DNA of 64,000 nucleotides from Thalassospira sp. (lineage in GTDB: Bacteria; Pseudomonadota; Alphaproteobacteria; Rhodospirillales; Thalassospiraceae), in NCBI RefSeq assembly GCF_002709775.1, contig NZ_PAQR01000037.1, forward strand, positions 16,268 to 80,267, written 5' to 3'. Both the position numbers and the translations under genes were made by a program. The notes below the pieces were generated by a model, which was not told the origin of the DNA, did not search any database, and saw only the letters and a list, made by a program, of their open reading frames with translations. Each line of letters starts with the position of its first letter. Position 1 is the stretch's first letter. Positions 43,833-52,854 of this stretch are shown in pieces.

Positions 43833-46232
43833 TTACAGCTTGCGCAAGGCGATCAGAAGCCTGAGCGAGTTGATCGTCACCAGCACCGTCGCACCGGTAT
43901 CGGCCAGAACAGCCAACCACAATCCGGTCAGGCCCGTGATGGATGTCACCAGGAAGACTGCCTTCAGACCAAGCGCAATGGCGATGTTTTCGCGGATCAC
44001 CCGCCTTGCACTGCGTGACAGTTTCACCAGATTGACGACATCACCCAGCCGGGCCTTGACCGCGACCGCGTCAGCGGCCTCAAGCGCGATGTCGGTGCCG
44101 CCACCAATCGCGATGCCGACATCAGCCGCCTTCAATGCCGGGGCATCATTGATGCCATCGCCAACCATAGCCACCGGTCCGGATCGCTTCGGATCATCGC
44201 GAAGGGCCGCCAATGCATTCAGCTTGTCTTCGGGCATCAGTTCAGCACGGTATTCCATGCCAAGCTCTGCCGCCATGCGTTTGGCGACCCGATCAGCATC
44301 ACCGGTCAGCATTACCGGCGTGATGTTGAGTTTGTTAAGCGCCGCCAAAGCCTGTTTTGCGTCACTGCGTGCTACGTCACGCAACGCCAGTGCACCGATC
44401 ACCTGCCCTTCTTTCAGAATGACAACAGCTGTACTGCCGCCTTCTTCCTGCGCGCTCAGCCAATCACCGATTTCACCATCGGGCATGCCGCTTAGCCGCT
44501 TGGCTGCCCCGACCTGATACAAAGCACCGTCAATGCGGCCTTCGACACCGGCCCCGGCGATGGTTTTGGCCTGCTCGACCACGGGCAGATCAAGATTACG
44601 GTCTTCTGCTGCCGCGACCACCGCACGGGCCAAAGGGTGGGATGTGACGGCTTCAAGGGCTGCGGCGATGGTCAAAACACCGTTCTCGCCATAACCCTCT
44701 GCCGTCTTGATCGCACTTAGCTTCGGCTTGCCTTCGGTCAGTGTCCCGGTCTTGTCAAACGCCATGGTGCGCACAGCCCCAATTAGCTCCAGACCAGCGC
44801 CACCCTTGACCAGAAGGCCGATTTTTGTCGCGCGCGCCAAGGCAGAGGTCACTGCAGCAGGCGTTGAAATCACCAGCGCACAGGGGCACCCGATCAAAAG
44901 TAGTGCTAGACCACGATAGATCCAGTCTTCCCAACCCTGCCCGAACAGCAGAGGCGGGATCACGACCGTTGCCAGTGCGAGCCCCATGATGATCGGAGTA
45001 TAGATGCGGGCAAACTTGGCAACAAAGCGCTCGACAGGGGCCTTGTGCTTTTCGCTTTGCTCAACCAGCTCAATCACGCGATCCAGCATGGTGTGCCCGG
45101 CAGCACGCGTTACGGAAATCCTCACCGGACTGTCTGTGACGATTGCCCCGGCAAAGACTTCGACGCCAGCGTCGCTATAGACCGGAACGGACTCACCCGT
45201 GAGATGGCTGTTATCGATCTCGGCCGCACCTGTTTCGATCACACCATCGGATGGCACACGCTCGCCAGGCCGGACTTCAATGACATTGCCGATGGCAAGC
45301 TGATTGGGCGAGACGGTTTCAAACCCGCTGCCAGCAACCAAACGGGCGGTTTCCGGGGCAAGCTTCATTAACGCCTTGACCCCGCTTCGCGCCCGACCAG
45401 CGGCAACACCCTCTAGCCGCTCGCCAATGGCAAACAGCAGCACGACCATCCCGGCCTCAAGGCTTTCACCAATCGCCACAGCACCGATGACAGCGACCGA
45501 CATCAGAAGCTCGATCGAGAAAATGGCCCCGCTTTGCGCCAGACGAAGCGCCTTTTTCATTACAGGCAGAGCTGCCAAAAGGGAGGCCACCGACATGGCA
45601 TAGGGCGCGGTTGCAGGGAAGATCGCGCCAATCACCCCACCCAACGCAAGGCAGATGGCGGCAAAGGCGATTTCATCATTATCGGCAGACCACGGCGCCA
45701 AACGACGCAGCAGGCTCTGGGGCGGTGATGCTTCATCCGTTTCGCTACCGGCCGCAGCCCCACCACAGCAGGACGTGCCACAGGATGATTTTGCGGAAGC
45801 TTTGACGATGGCCGCACCTGTTTGCTCAGCAGGATAACCGAGCTTACCAAGGGTTGGCGCAACCGATTGGCTTTCCGCTGCCTGGTCGGCGGTAAAGCCA
45901 AGTGTCACGCTTTCACGCATCATCGAGACATCGACACAGGAAACACCATCCATCCGACTCAACGCGGTTTCGATCTTGGCCACACAAGATCCGCAATCCA
46001 TGCCCGAAACATGCCACTGGTAATGAACGATACCGTTTTCATGATCCTTGAGAATCTTCTGGAATGTGGCGTTGTCGTCATCACCCAGTTGGGTCGGGGT
46101 CGAGATCCCCTGCCCGTCATCGGAAAAGCTTTGATGTGGCATCGCCTGCCTCAGCGCAGTAATGACGGTTTCCCGGCAATGCGCACAGGAACCGACAGTC
46201 GGCAGGTCCGTCCATTTCGCGATGAAAGACAT
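43833..46232 (-). CDS. zntA: Heavy-metal translocating P-type ATPase (Zn/Cd/Pb, ZntA-like)
   Basis: Exports soft divalent metals from the cytoplasm, 799 residues. The N-terminus has a degenerate Cys motif 'GSCAHCR' (about 15-21), an HMA domain with 'GMDCGSC' (about 76) and a Cys-rich linker 'SSCGTSCCGG'. Core motifs are intact: 'LTGESVPV', metal-site 'IGCPCALVIST' (CPC), phosphorylation 'FDKTGTLTEGKP', 'SHPLARAV', 'GDGINDAPAL'. C-terminal helix with 'ADTGATVLVTINSLRL' is typical of Zn/Cd ATPases. An ArsR-type regulator lies upstream on the same strand, with an inverted repeat between them. Confidence 0.95.
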   Translation of the reverse strand: MSFIAKWTDLPTVGSCAHCRETVITALRQAMPHQSFSDDGQGISTPTQLGDDDNATFQKILKDHENGIVHYQWHVSGMDCGSCVAKIETALSRMDGVSCVDVSMMRESVTLGFTADQAAESQSVAPTLGKLGYPAEQTGAAIVKASAKSSCGTSCCGGAAAGSETDEASPPQSLLRRLAPWSADNDEIAFAAICLALGGVIGAIFPATAPYAMSVASLLAALPVMKKALRLAQSGAIFSIELLMSVAVIGAVAIGESLEAGMVVLLFAIGERLEGVAAGRARSGVKALMKLAPETARLVAGSGFETVSPNQLAIGNVIEVRPGERVPSDGVIETGAAEIDNSHLTGESVPVYSDAGVEVFAGAIVTDSPVRISVTRAAGHTMLDRVIELVEQSEKHKAPVERFVAKFARIYTPIIMGLALATVVIPPLLFGQGWEDWIYRGLALLLIGCPCALVISTPAAVTSALARATKIGLLVKGGAGLELIGAVRTMAFDKTGTLTEGKPKLSAIKTAEGYGENGVLTIAAALEAVTSHPLARAVVAAAEDRNLDLPVVEQAKTIAGAGVEGRIDGALYQVGAAKRLSGMPDGEIGDWLSAQEEGGSTAVVILKEGQVIGALALRDVARSDAKQALAALNKLNITPVMLTGDADRVAKRMAAELGMEYRAELMPEDKLNALAALRDDPKRSGPVAMVGDGINDAPALKAADVGIAIGGGTDIALEAADAVAVKARLGDVVNLVKLSRSARRVIRENIAIALGLKAVFLVTSITGLTGLWLAVLADTGATVLVTINSLRLLIALRKL

Positions 46233-46305
46233 CCATCACCTCAAACAATCAAATTTTCATTTATGTGTTAAGGCAAACGTATTTTGCAGACGAGCGACTG
46301 TCAAG

Positions 46306-46331
46306 GACATTCAAATCAAAATTTGAATGTC
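46306..46331. promoter_or_regulatory. Inverted repeat between arsR-type gene and zntA
   Basis: GACATTCAAAT (46306-46316), CAAA, ATTTGAATGTC (46321-46331): perfect 11-bp arms. It sits six bases past the regulator's stop and 74 bp before zntA, the right place for an ArsR/SmtB operator controlling the ATPase alone. A terminator function is unlikely because no T-run follows. Confidence 0.65.
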
Positions 46332-46337
46332 GCCATT

Positions 46338-46772
46338 CTAGTCGTGCGTTACATGCGCAAAGGTATCACGCACCACGCGTGAGATATGATCATCGTCGAT
46401 CTGATAAAGGATATGCCGTCCGCGACGTTCAGACGCCAGAATGCGCTGATCGCGTAAGTGACGAAGATGATGGCTGCATAGCGATTGCGACATATTGGTT
46501 GCTTGGGCCAGTTCCGATACCGTTTGCGGTTTTTCCATGCAGCGCAGAACAAGCTGCAAGCGCCCAGCATCCCCCAACAGCGCAAAAATCTTTGCCGCCG
46601 CCTCGATATCGGGCAGCGAGAGCGCCTGTCCGGTTGCGCGGGATGCATCGCGGGTAACGGCTTCACCCTGTTTGGTGCTCAGACCAAGACGGGCTGCAGT
46701 ATCGCATTGCTGGCAACCATCTGCATCGCTTGCGCTAACGGGAGTATGGGATTTTGTTTTGCTCTCTGACAT
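46338..46772 (-). CDS. ArsR/SmtB family metalloregulator
   Basis: 144 residues from the ATG at 46772; the frame extends to 46847 with an atypical hydrophobic leader. It has an N-terminal tail with a Cys pair ('DGCQQCDTAARLG'). The winged HTH includes 'AKIFALLGDAGRLQLVLRCMEKPQTVSELAQATNMSQSLCSHHLRHLRD' and a C-terminal His-containing helix ('IDDDHISRVVRDTFAHVTHD') like the alpha-5 zinc site of SmtB/CzrA. Probably a Zn/Cd-responsive repressor of the downstream ATPase. Confidence 0.9.
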   Translation of the reverse strand: MSESKTKSHTPVSASDADGCQQCDTAARLGLSTKQGEAVTRDASRATGQALSLPDIEAAAKIFALLGDAGRLQLVLRCMEKPQTVSELAQATNMSQSLCSHHLRHLRDQRILASERRGRHILYQIDDDHISRVVRDTFAHVTHD

Positions 46773-46949
46773 GTGGGTTATTTTCCATGCCTTCCGCCAC
46801 AAGGCAAGAGACACGTGAAAATTAGCAAGGAACAAGCCTCTTGGCATCGCATCGAAAACAAACGACCTTGACTCATTTCGATAATTTTTTAATGTTTTAC
46901 ATTAATTATTACATACGATTCGAAATGAAGTCACTCTGGAGCCCCACAC

Positions 46950-47504
46950 ATGTCATCCGTAGAAACCACTGATACACTCAAGAATGTGCGCGCTATCAGC
47001 ACCGTTCTTTATTGGGTCTGTGCCATCGCGATCATTTTTCAGTTCCTCGTCGTGCCACTCGTTTGGTATGCGCCGGGCTGGGTTGAAGCCAGCACCAGTC
47101 AGATGACCGTCAGCCTTGGCGATCTTCATGCCCTTTCCGGTTGGCAGAAATACGTCACCATGACAGTGATGATGATCCCGTCGCTGGTTTTGGCCTATGG
47201 CCTCTATCGCTTGCGCAAAATGTTTGGTGCCTTTGCACAGAACGCCATTTTCCAGACGGAACCGATCCGTCACCTCAAGGCGTTTGGTATTGCTCTGATG
47301 GCACAAACCCTGATCAAGCCGCTGACGGGGGCTGCAACTTCGGTTCTTGCGACCTTCCACCGCCCCGCGGGTGAACGGGTTCTGTCAATCGGGCTAAGCA
47401 ATGCAGAAGCCAGCACGCTGTTTCTCGGCGGGCTGATCATTGTCATTGCCTGGGTGCTGGGCGAAGCGGCACGGATTGATGACGAAAACCGGAGCTTCGT
47501 CTGA
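46950..47504 (+). CDS. DUF2975 family membrane protein
   Basis: 184 residues with four predicted TM helices ('STVLYWVCAIAIIFQFLVVPLVW', 'KYVTMTVMMIPSLVLAYGLY', 'HLKAFGIALMAQTLI', 'TLFLGGLIIVIAWVLGEAA'). The DUF2975 arrangement with an 'R-L-F-Q' loop ('LRKMFGAFAQNAIFQ') is clear. The stop overlaps the next ATG (TGATG), and that gene encodes a YozG-like XRE protein, the usual partner of DUF2975. Function of the pair unknown; it may be a membrane sensor with its regulator. Confidence 0.88.
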   Translation: MSSVETTDTLKNVRAISTVLYWVCAIAIIFQFLVVPLVWYAPGWVEASTSQMTVSLGDLHALSGWQKYVTMTVMMIPSLVLAYGLYRLRKMFGAFAQNAIFQTEPIRHLKAFGIALMAQTLIKPLTGAATSVLATFHRPAGERVLSIGLSNAEASTLFLGGLIIVIAWVLGEAARIDDENRSFV

Positions 47505-47710
47505 TGGGTATTATTGTTCGACTGGATGTCATGCTGGCCACTCGCAAGATGAAGTCCAAGGAACTCGCAGCCCGGATCGGCATCAGCGAACAAAACCTGT
47601 CACTGCTGAAATCCGGCAAGGTCCGTGGTGTGCGGTTTGAAACGCTGTCGGCCATATGCGAGGAACTCGAATGCCAACCGGGCGATCTTTTGGAGTTTCA
47701 ACCGGATTAG
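47504..47710 (+). CDS. XRE family helix-turn-helix protein (YozG-like)
   Basis: 68 residues, essentially only an HTH: 'MKSKELAARIGISEQNLSLLKSGKVRGVRFETLSAICEELECQPGDLLEF'. It is translationally coupled to DUF2975. Proteins of this type bind DNA as dimers, and the pair probably autoregulates. Confidence 0.92.
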   Translation: MGIIVRLDVMLATRKMKSKELAARIGISEQNLSLLKSGKVRGVRFETLSAICEELECQPGDLLEFQPD

Positions 47711-47762
47711 TGCCCGGCCACTGCATGCTGGCCGAGCACGACACACTTCGAGCATCCCCGTT

Positions 47763-49010
47763 CTACGACTTCATCCGATCCCCGGACGGGTCGTAGAACG
47801 GGCGCAGCGATGCTTGGGCCCGCACCACTGTGCCCGCAACATCAATGCTATAGCTTGACGCCAAAATGTCGTTGGCAGTTTCGCCTTCACAGCCGATATA
47901 GCCCATCCCGACGGCAGCACCCAAATGATGACCATAGGCGCCCGATGTCAGATGACCGACGATTTTGCCGTCGCGCAGGATCGGTTCGTTATGAAACAGA
48001 AGCGGTTCTGGATCGCCCAACCGGAACTGCACCATCCGCCGTTTCAGGCCGCTTTCGCGTTTGGCCAAAACAGCGTCCCGGCCGATGAAATCAGGCTTGT
48101 CGGTTTTAACCGCGAAGCCAAGCCCGGCTTCAAGAACATGATCCTCACAGGTGATGTCATGGCCAAAATGACGGAAACCCTTCTCGATCCGGCAACCATC
48201 CATCATGTGCAGACCACAGAGCTTCAGACCATTGCTTTCACCCGCGGCAAGAAGCGTTTCAAACACATGGGCTGCCATATCTGTACTGACATAAATCTCC
48301 CAGCCCAATTCCCCGACATAGGAAACGCGATGGGCACGGGCGATTCCCATGCCGATTTCGATTTCTTGTGCCGCGCCAAACGGGTTGGCGGCATTCGAGA
48401 AATCGTTGGGTGATACCGCAGATAGCAGATCACGCGATTTCGGCCCCATGACGGCAAGCACTGCCTCGCCTGCCGTGACATCGGTGATGACGACCATATG
48501 ATCGCCAATATGGCGGCGCATCCACGTTTCATCGGCGAGCCGCGTTGCCGCCGGTGTGACGACAAGATAAGTCAGCTCCGACAGGCGGGTGATGGTTACA
48601 TCCGCCTCAATCCCGCCGCGCGTATTGAGGAACTGTGCATAGACGATCTTGCCGACCGGCACGTCCATTTCCCCACCGCAGATGTGATTGAGGAAAGCAG
48701 TTGCATCCGGGCCTTCGACACGGATTTTGCCAAAGGAGGACATGTCATAAAGGCCAACCCCGGTTTCATCCTCAAGCGTGCCGTAAAGCTCCTGGGAATA
48801 TTTGGCAAGGCGGGTCATGTTCGCGGTCGCGCGTAACTGGGCGATCAGGCCGGCTGCATGCCATGTGGTGCCAGATGTCAGTTCCTTGCGCTCAAGCAAG
48901 ACAACATCTTTCCAGCCAAGCTTGGTCAGATGATAGGCCACCGAACAGCCAATCACACCACCACCGATAATGACCACACGTGCCTTGTCCTGAATATTTG
49001 CCAACGCCAT
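47763..49010 (-). pseudogene. Sarcosine/dimethylglycine dehydrogenase-like protein with internal deletion
   Basis: Full-length relatives have about 800 residues: an FAD-dependent oxidase domain, then GcvT aminomethyltransferase domains. Here 415 residues remain. Residues 1-84 are the start of the FAD domain ('VVIIGGGVIGCSVAYHLTKLGW', 'ELTSGTTWHAAGLIAQLRATANM'). The sequence then jumps at 'LEDETG|VGLYDMSS' (about 48758) into the GcvT part, complete through 'GHDITCEDHVLEAGLGFAVK' to the end. About 400 residues are missing in frame, including the substrate-binding part of the oxidase. It may still fold as a GcvT-like protein but should not oxidise amines. Confidence 0.8.
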
Positions 49011-49090
49011 AGCCCCTTAATCGAAATGCACTGAAACTTCCGGGGACGGTTTCCTGATCGGATGGCACACCTGCGCCCGAGGACGGGGTA

Positions 49091-49128
49091 CTCATATTGT
49101 TGCCCAAACGCTAGACAACAAGTATGAG
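49091..49128. promoter_or_regulatory. Imperfect inverted repeat between divergent genes
   Basis: CTCATATTGTTG (49091-49102) and CAACAAGTATGAG (49116-49128) are inverted with one base offset. It lies in the 283-bp region between the sarcosine-type gene and MAPEG. A possible operator; owner unknown. Confidence 0.4.
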
Positions 49129-49293
49129 CGCGACAAGAGCGGATGGAGCCAAAAGACGGTTTGGATCTATAAAATAAGGCCATCTGGCACCACAAAATCC
49201 TTCACGGCTCACAACTTAAAAGTCACCACAACTGATCTATCAACTGTCCAGGTAACGTAGGTCATACAACCATCTCAAAGATCAGGTTTGCCA

Positions 49294-49710
49294 ATGACTT
49301 ACGAATTAACCATTCTGGTTCTTAACGCCTTTCTCTGCCTCGCCTTCCCATGGGCATATAACTATGCCTATGCCAAGCAGCCCGGTGTGGGCGGCAAGCG
49401 CCTCATGGGCAACCGTGACTCCCTGCCGGAACGGACCGGCATGGCGGCACGCGGCGTGCGGGCCCATCAGAACCATCTGGAAAACCTTGTTCCCTTTGCG
49501 ATTATCGTGCTTACGGCACATGCCATCGGTCTGTCCAATGGCATTACCATTGCCTGCGCCACCACCTTCCTTGTCGCACGCATTGTGCATGGCGGCTTTT
49601 ATCTTGCTGGCATCACGCGACTTCCGGGCATCAATGGCGCGCGTTCAATTGCCTATTTCGTCAAACTGTTTTCGATGCTGGTTTTCGCGTCCCAACTGTT
49701 TTTGGCCTAG
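49294..49710 (+). CDS. MAPEG family membrane protein
   Basis: 138 residues, four TM helices. 'NRDSLPERTGMAARGVRAHQNHLENLVPFAIIVLTAHAIG' is the MAPEG core containing the glutathione-binding 'RxxxxH..N..E' residues. ATG at 49294 is preferred to TTG at 49288. Bacterial MAPEG proteins are poorly characterised, related to glutathione transferases/eicosanoid enzymes. Confidence 0.9.
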   Translation: MTYELTILVLNAFLCLAFPWAYNYAYAKQPGVGGKRLMGNRDSLPERTGMAARGVRAHQNHLENLVPFAIIVLTAHAIGLSNGITIACATTFLVARIVHGGFYLAGITRLPGINGARSIAYFVKLFSMLVFASQLFLA

Positions 49711-49842
49711 ATTTCTCGGATGATGTGCATCTGCGATGGATCATATGCTTGCCGGGCGTCCTTGGTTTTGCCTAAATGACGACAAACAATGCCGCGCACA
49801 ATGCAGCGGCAACAGGGAACGCTTCAGGAAAGGACGTTTTAC

Positions 49843-50604
49843 ATGACGCAGAAAGTCGCATTGGTCACCGGGGCCGCACGCGGAATTGGCCTTGCCACCA
49901 CCAAACTGTTTATCGATCAGGGCTGGAAAGTCGCCATGATCGATCGCGACGGACCGGAACTGGACGCTGCGTCAAAAACCGTTTCGGATGCGGCCTCGGC
50001 CTTTGAATATGACGTCTCGATACCCAAACACGTTGATCAGATGGTCGATGCAGTTCTTTCGGCCTTTGGGCGACTTGATGCAGTGGTGAACAACGCCGGC
50101 GTTGCCGATTTCCTGCCGGTCGAGGATACCAGCTTTGCCACCTGGCGCCGCATCATGGAAACCAACCTTGATGGCGTGTTCCTTGTCTCGCAAGCGACCA
50201 TCCCAGCACTCAAGGAAACCAAAGGTGCCATTGTCAATATCGGCTCGATCTCGGGCCTTCGGGCCTCGACACTGCGCGTTGCTTACGGCACATCAAAGGC
50301 AGCGGTCATTCACATGACCAAACAACAGGCTGCCGAACTGGGTGAATATGGCATCCGTGCTAATTGCGTCTGCCCCGGCCCGGTCAAAACCAAATTGGCG
50401 ATGGCGGTGCATTCACCGGAAATCATCTCGGCATACCTCGATGCCATGCCGCTTGGCCGTTATGGCACCGAAAACGAAATCGCAGAAGTCATCCATTTCC
50501 TGTGCTCGGACAAGGCAAGCTTTGTCACCGGGCAGATCGTCGCTGCCGACGGCGGATTCGAGACCACAGGTGTTGGCCTACCGGCCCTTCGAGCAAACAA
50601 GTAA
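49843..50604 (+). CDS. SDR family oxidoreductase
   Basis: 253 residues from the ATG at 49843 (AGGAAAGGA upstream); the open frame begins at 49789. 'ALVTGAARGIGLATTKLF' cofactor motif, 'VNNAGVADFLP' (NNAG), catalytic 'YGTSKAAVIHMTK' and 'CPGPVKTKLAMAV'. The C-terminal 'SDKASFVTGQIVAADGGF' is the classical FabG-like end. Substrate unknown. Confidence 0.93.
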   Translation: MTQKVALVTGAARGIGLATTKLFIDQGWKVAMIDRDGPELDAASKTVSDAASAFEYDVSIPKHVDQMVDAVLSAFGRLDAVVNNAGVADFLPVEDTSFATWRRIMETNLDGVFLVSQATIPALKETKGAIVNIGSISGLRASTLRVAYGTSKAAVIHMTKQQAAELGEYGIRANCVCPGPVKTKLAMAVHSPEIISAYLDAMPLGRYGTENEIAEVIHFLCSDKASFVTGQIVAADGGFETTGVGLPALRANK

Positions 50605-50615
50605 AGGCACAAGCC

Positions 50616-50765
50616 ATGCGCCCCCTTCGCGTGATCATGACGTTGGCCGCAGTCCTGTCCCTGTCATCCTGCCTGACCTTCAACTGGCAGCGCAGTGTGC
50701 AACAGGCATTGTCAAACGCTTGCAACGCGACGGGGGATTGTGGGTCCGAGGGGCCGCTTAACTGA
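50616..50765 (+). CDS. Small predicted lipoprotein, 49 residues
   Basis: It starts twelve bases after the SDR stop. The N-terminus is a lipoprotein signal (MRPLRVIMTLAAVLSLSSC, lipobox LSSC), which gives a mature lipid-modified protein of about 31 residues with two more cysteines ('SNACNATGDCGSEG') that could form a disulfide. No family recognised. Upstream there is only a weak AAAGG. It may be a short outer-membrane or envelope peptide. Confidence 0.6.
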   Translation: MRPLRVIMTLAAVLSLSSCLTFNWQRSVQQALSNACNATGDCGSEGPLN

Positions 50766-51025
50766 CGATCATAATCGCAGTGTGATAACTCATATTTGGA
50801 AATATATTCAATATACTCTAACTAAAAGAGATCAATGCGATAAAGCCTTCGCGTTCCGAAGGAAGCAGCTACAGACTCTAACTTTTCCGTACAGCACCCA
50901 ATCGCGCCTCTACCGCTAAGCTTGTATTAGCCTGTCAGCCTGCGAAGATCAGCAGGAACCCCAAATTGGTTCAGGCTCAACGATCACAACCTGCACAATA
51001 TTGCATCCAGCATACATAGGATCTT

Positions 51026-51655
51026 TCACTCAAACTCCGGCTCAAATTTAAGTGAAAGCCCACCCAACCTTGCAACTTCAGACCGCATAGATAAAATCCA
51101 TGCATGTAAACTCAAATCAAATATACGGACCTTACGAATCACCTCCTCAGCTTTTTGGATTACATTTCGTCTGTCTTCGATGATTTTCATACTAACACCG
51201 TTGTGAGCAAGATCGCCGCGGTGCTTTACTATGATTTCTACGTCATCCCAAAAATCCTGCGGGAAGTGAGCATCCCGCGAGAGACCTATGAACGTAAAAA
51301 AGTGACTTATCCTACTCCAGTTTGCGTTGTTATTCTTCGTTAATGCTTCCTTCTTCTTATTGAATTTCTCTCCAAAATCACTAAATGCACCACACTTTTT
51401 CAAAATGCTCTCGTGCGCCATATTCTCATACAGTTCAATGCTATCCCGGAGTATTCCTTCGAGATAAGCTTCCAACTCGGACACTGTGAAAAGGATAAAC
51501 GCGTCACACATCGCGTCATCGCGAGCCGAAGCCTCCCAAACGGTTCCTCTCGCGGGATAAACAAGTTCCCTAGAGTTACCTCGGAATAAAAAACACCTCC
51601 GACGCGCTACAATCCCGCGGACAAAGCAGTGATAGTGCGAAGTATGCTTAGACAT
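51026..51655 (-). CDS. HEPN-domain protein, putative RNase (MAE_28990/RiboL-PSP-HEPN-like)
   Basis: 209 residues, predicted mainly helical. The HEPN active-site pattern R-x4-6-H is present as 'KHRGDLAHNGV' (Arg146, His151), with a polar residue context typical of RNase HEPNs. An earlier helix 'AFILFTVSELEAYLEGILRDSIELYE' resembles the first HEPN helix of the MAE_28990/MAE_18760 group. Its ATG overlaps the stop of the DUF262 gene (shared base 51655), so the proteins are made together. Codon use and A+T content differ strongly from the housekeeping genes around it, so transfer is likely. Function as toxin or defence effector is inferred. Confidence 0.75.
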   Translation of the reverse strand: MSKHTSHYHCFVRGIVARRRCFLFRGNSRELVYPARGTVWEASARDDAMCDAFILFTVSELEAYLEGILRDSIELYENMAHESILKKCGAFSDFGEKFNKKKEALTKNNNANWSRISHFFTFIGLSRDAHFPQDFWDDVEIIVKHRGDLAHNGVSMKIIEDRRNVIQKAEEVIRKVRIFDLSLHAWILSMRSEVARLGGLSLKFEPEFE

Positions 51656-52854
51656 CAGACCTCCATAGAGATCTTGTTCGCCGTCTCATCATACTGGAGG
51701 CGTATAGCTTCAACTCCAATTCCACTTAAAGCATCAGCAAAAAGACTCACCCTCGTATAAAGTGCTGATGTCGTCTTCGTAGTCCTTTCGACTGCTTCCC
51801 GAAATCGACTATCATCCGAAATACTTTTGAATGCAGAAACAACATCATCACCTCTTTGTTCGAAGGCAAGTAACGCATCATCAGACAGGAGGTTTAACAT
51901 GATCACATCGAATACGGCGCGATTGGTACGGTTCTCCCAATCGGCTCCATTCCATTTACGAAAAACGGCTTCACGGGTGAAAGCCAGAAGGCTTACTTGA
52001 TAACTTTTTTCAAATCGATCTAAAGCTGCATAAACGCTGTGCTCCAGCTCATTCCAACGCGAATTCAAACATTCGACACTCTCATCAAGATGTCGCTTCA
52101 AATCGCCTCGGTAATTTTCAAGGAACATAGTAATCGAGAGATATCTAGTCACCAATTCGACATCACGCATCCTGAAATCTGGCTCTGGACTAGGAAAAAT
52201 GTCTCGCAATGCATTCGATCTCTCACTGTAATCGGAAATGAACGCAGTAAATGGTCCAGGATGAAGACTTTGGCGAAGTTCTTGCGGTGAGAGTTTCACA
52301 CTAGCTGAATTGAGGCGATGAAAAATGCTAAAAAGAACCTCGTCGTTTTTCCAACCGCGAATTACATTTGTTCTGATTGCGAAATTCTCCAGTTGCGCAG
52401 ATAAATCAGCATGCGCCTCACGAAGCTCCGAAAAGCCTAGACCGTTAAGTTGTGAAAGCTGTAGTAATCCAGTTATTTTAAAATTGTTGTATTTAGATTC
52501 AGGCATTTTCCCGAAAAATTGAGCAAGTGTGCTCAATCTTTGCTTGCCATCCACAACAATGAAAGTCTTGTCTTTGCTTCTTTCAGCGAGGGTGATTGCT
52601 GGAACAGGAAAATTGAGGAGTATGCTCTCAATAAGTAGACTTTTGGCCTTACGCGTCCATGCGTCTCTTCTCTGGAAGCTGGGATTGATGTCAATTCTAC
52701 CCTTTTCGAGCTGAACCAAAAGGGTCTCTACTGTCCAGTCCGTATGATAGAGAACAGCGTTTGAAAGATCACCTGCCGCAGCAACGGCGTCATCGACACC
52801 TTCGATGTTTGGGTCGTCATCCGAAAACAAGTCAAGTTCTGGATCTGGTCTCAT
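51655..52854 (-). CDS. DUF262 domain protein
   Basis: 399 residues from the ATG at 52854, chosen for its GAGGA five bases upstream; ATG 52872 and 52896 are also in frame. The DUF262 core is clear: 'RIDINPSFQRRDAWTRKAKSLLIESILLNFPVPAI' and the ParB-like 'FIVVDGKQRLSTLAQFF' (DGKQR, residues 102-106), the motif that in GmrSD and SspE-type proteins binds or hydrolyses nucleotide. No DUF1524 nuclease domain follows. The C-terminal half is helical and unrecognised. It is paired with the HEPN gene in an AT-rich patch. A sensor/effector pair is plausible. Confidence 0.85.
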   Translation of the reverse strand: MRPDPELDLFSDDDPNIEGVDDAVAAAGDLSNAVLYHTDWTVETLLVQLEKGRIDINPSFQRRDAWTRKAKSLLIESILLNFPVPAITLAERSKDKTFIVVDGKQRLSTLAQFFGKMPESKYNNFKITGLLQLSQLNGLGFSELREAHADLSAQLENFAIRTNVIRGWKNDEVLFSIFHRLNSASVKLSPQELRQSLHPGPFTAFISDYSERSNALRDIFPSPEPDFRMRDVELVTRYLSITMFLENYRGDLKRHLDESVECLNSRWNELEHSVYAALDRFEKSYQVSLLAFTREAVFRKWNGADWENRTNRAVFDVIMLNLLSDDALLAFEQRGDDVVSAFKSISDDSRFREAVERTTKTTSALYTRVSLFADALSGIGVEAIRLQYDETANKISMEV

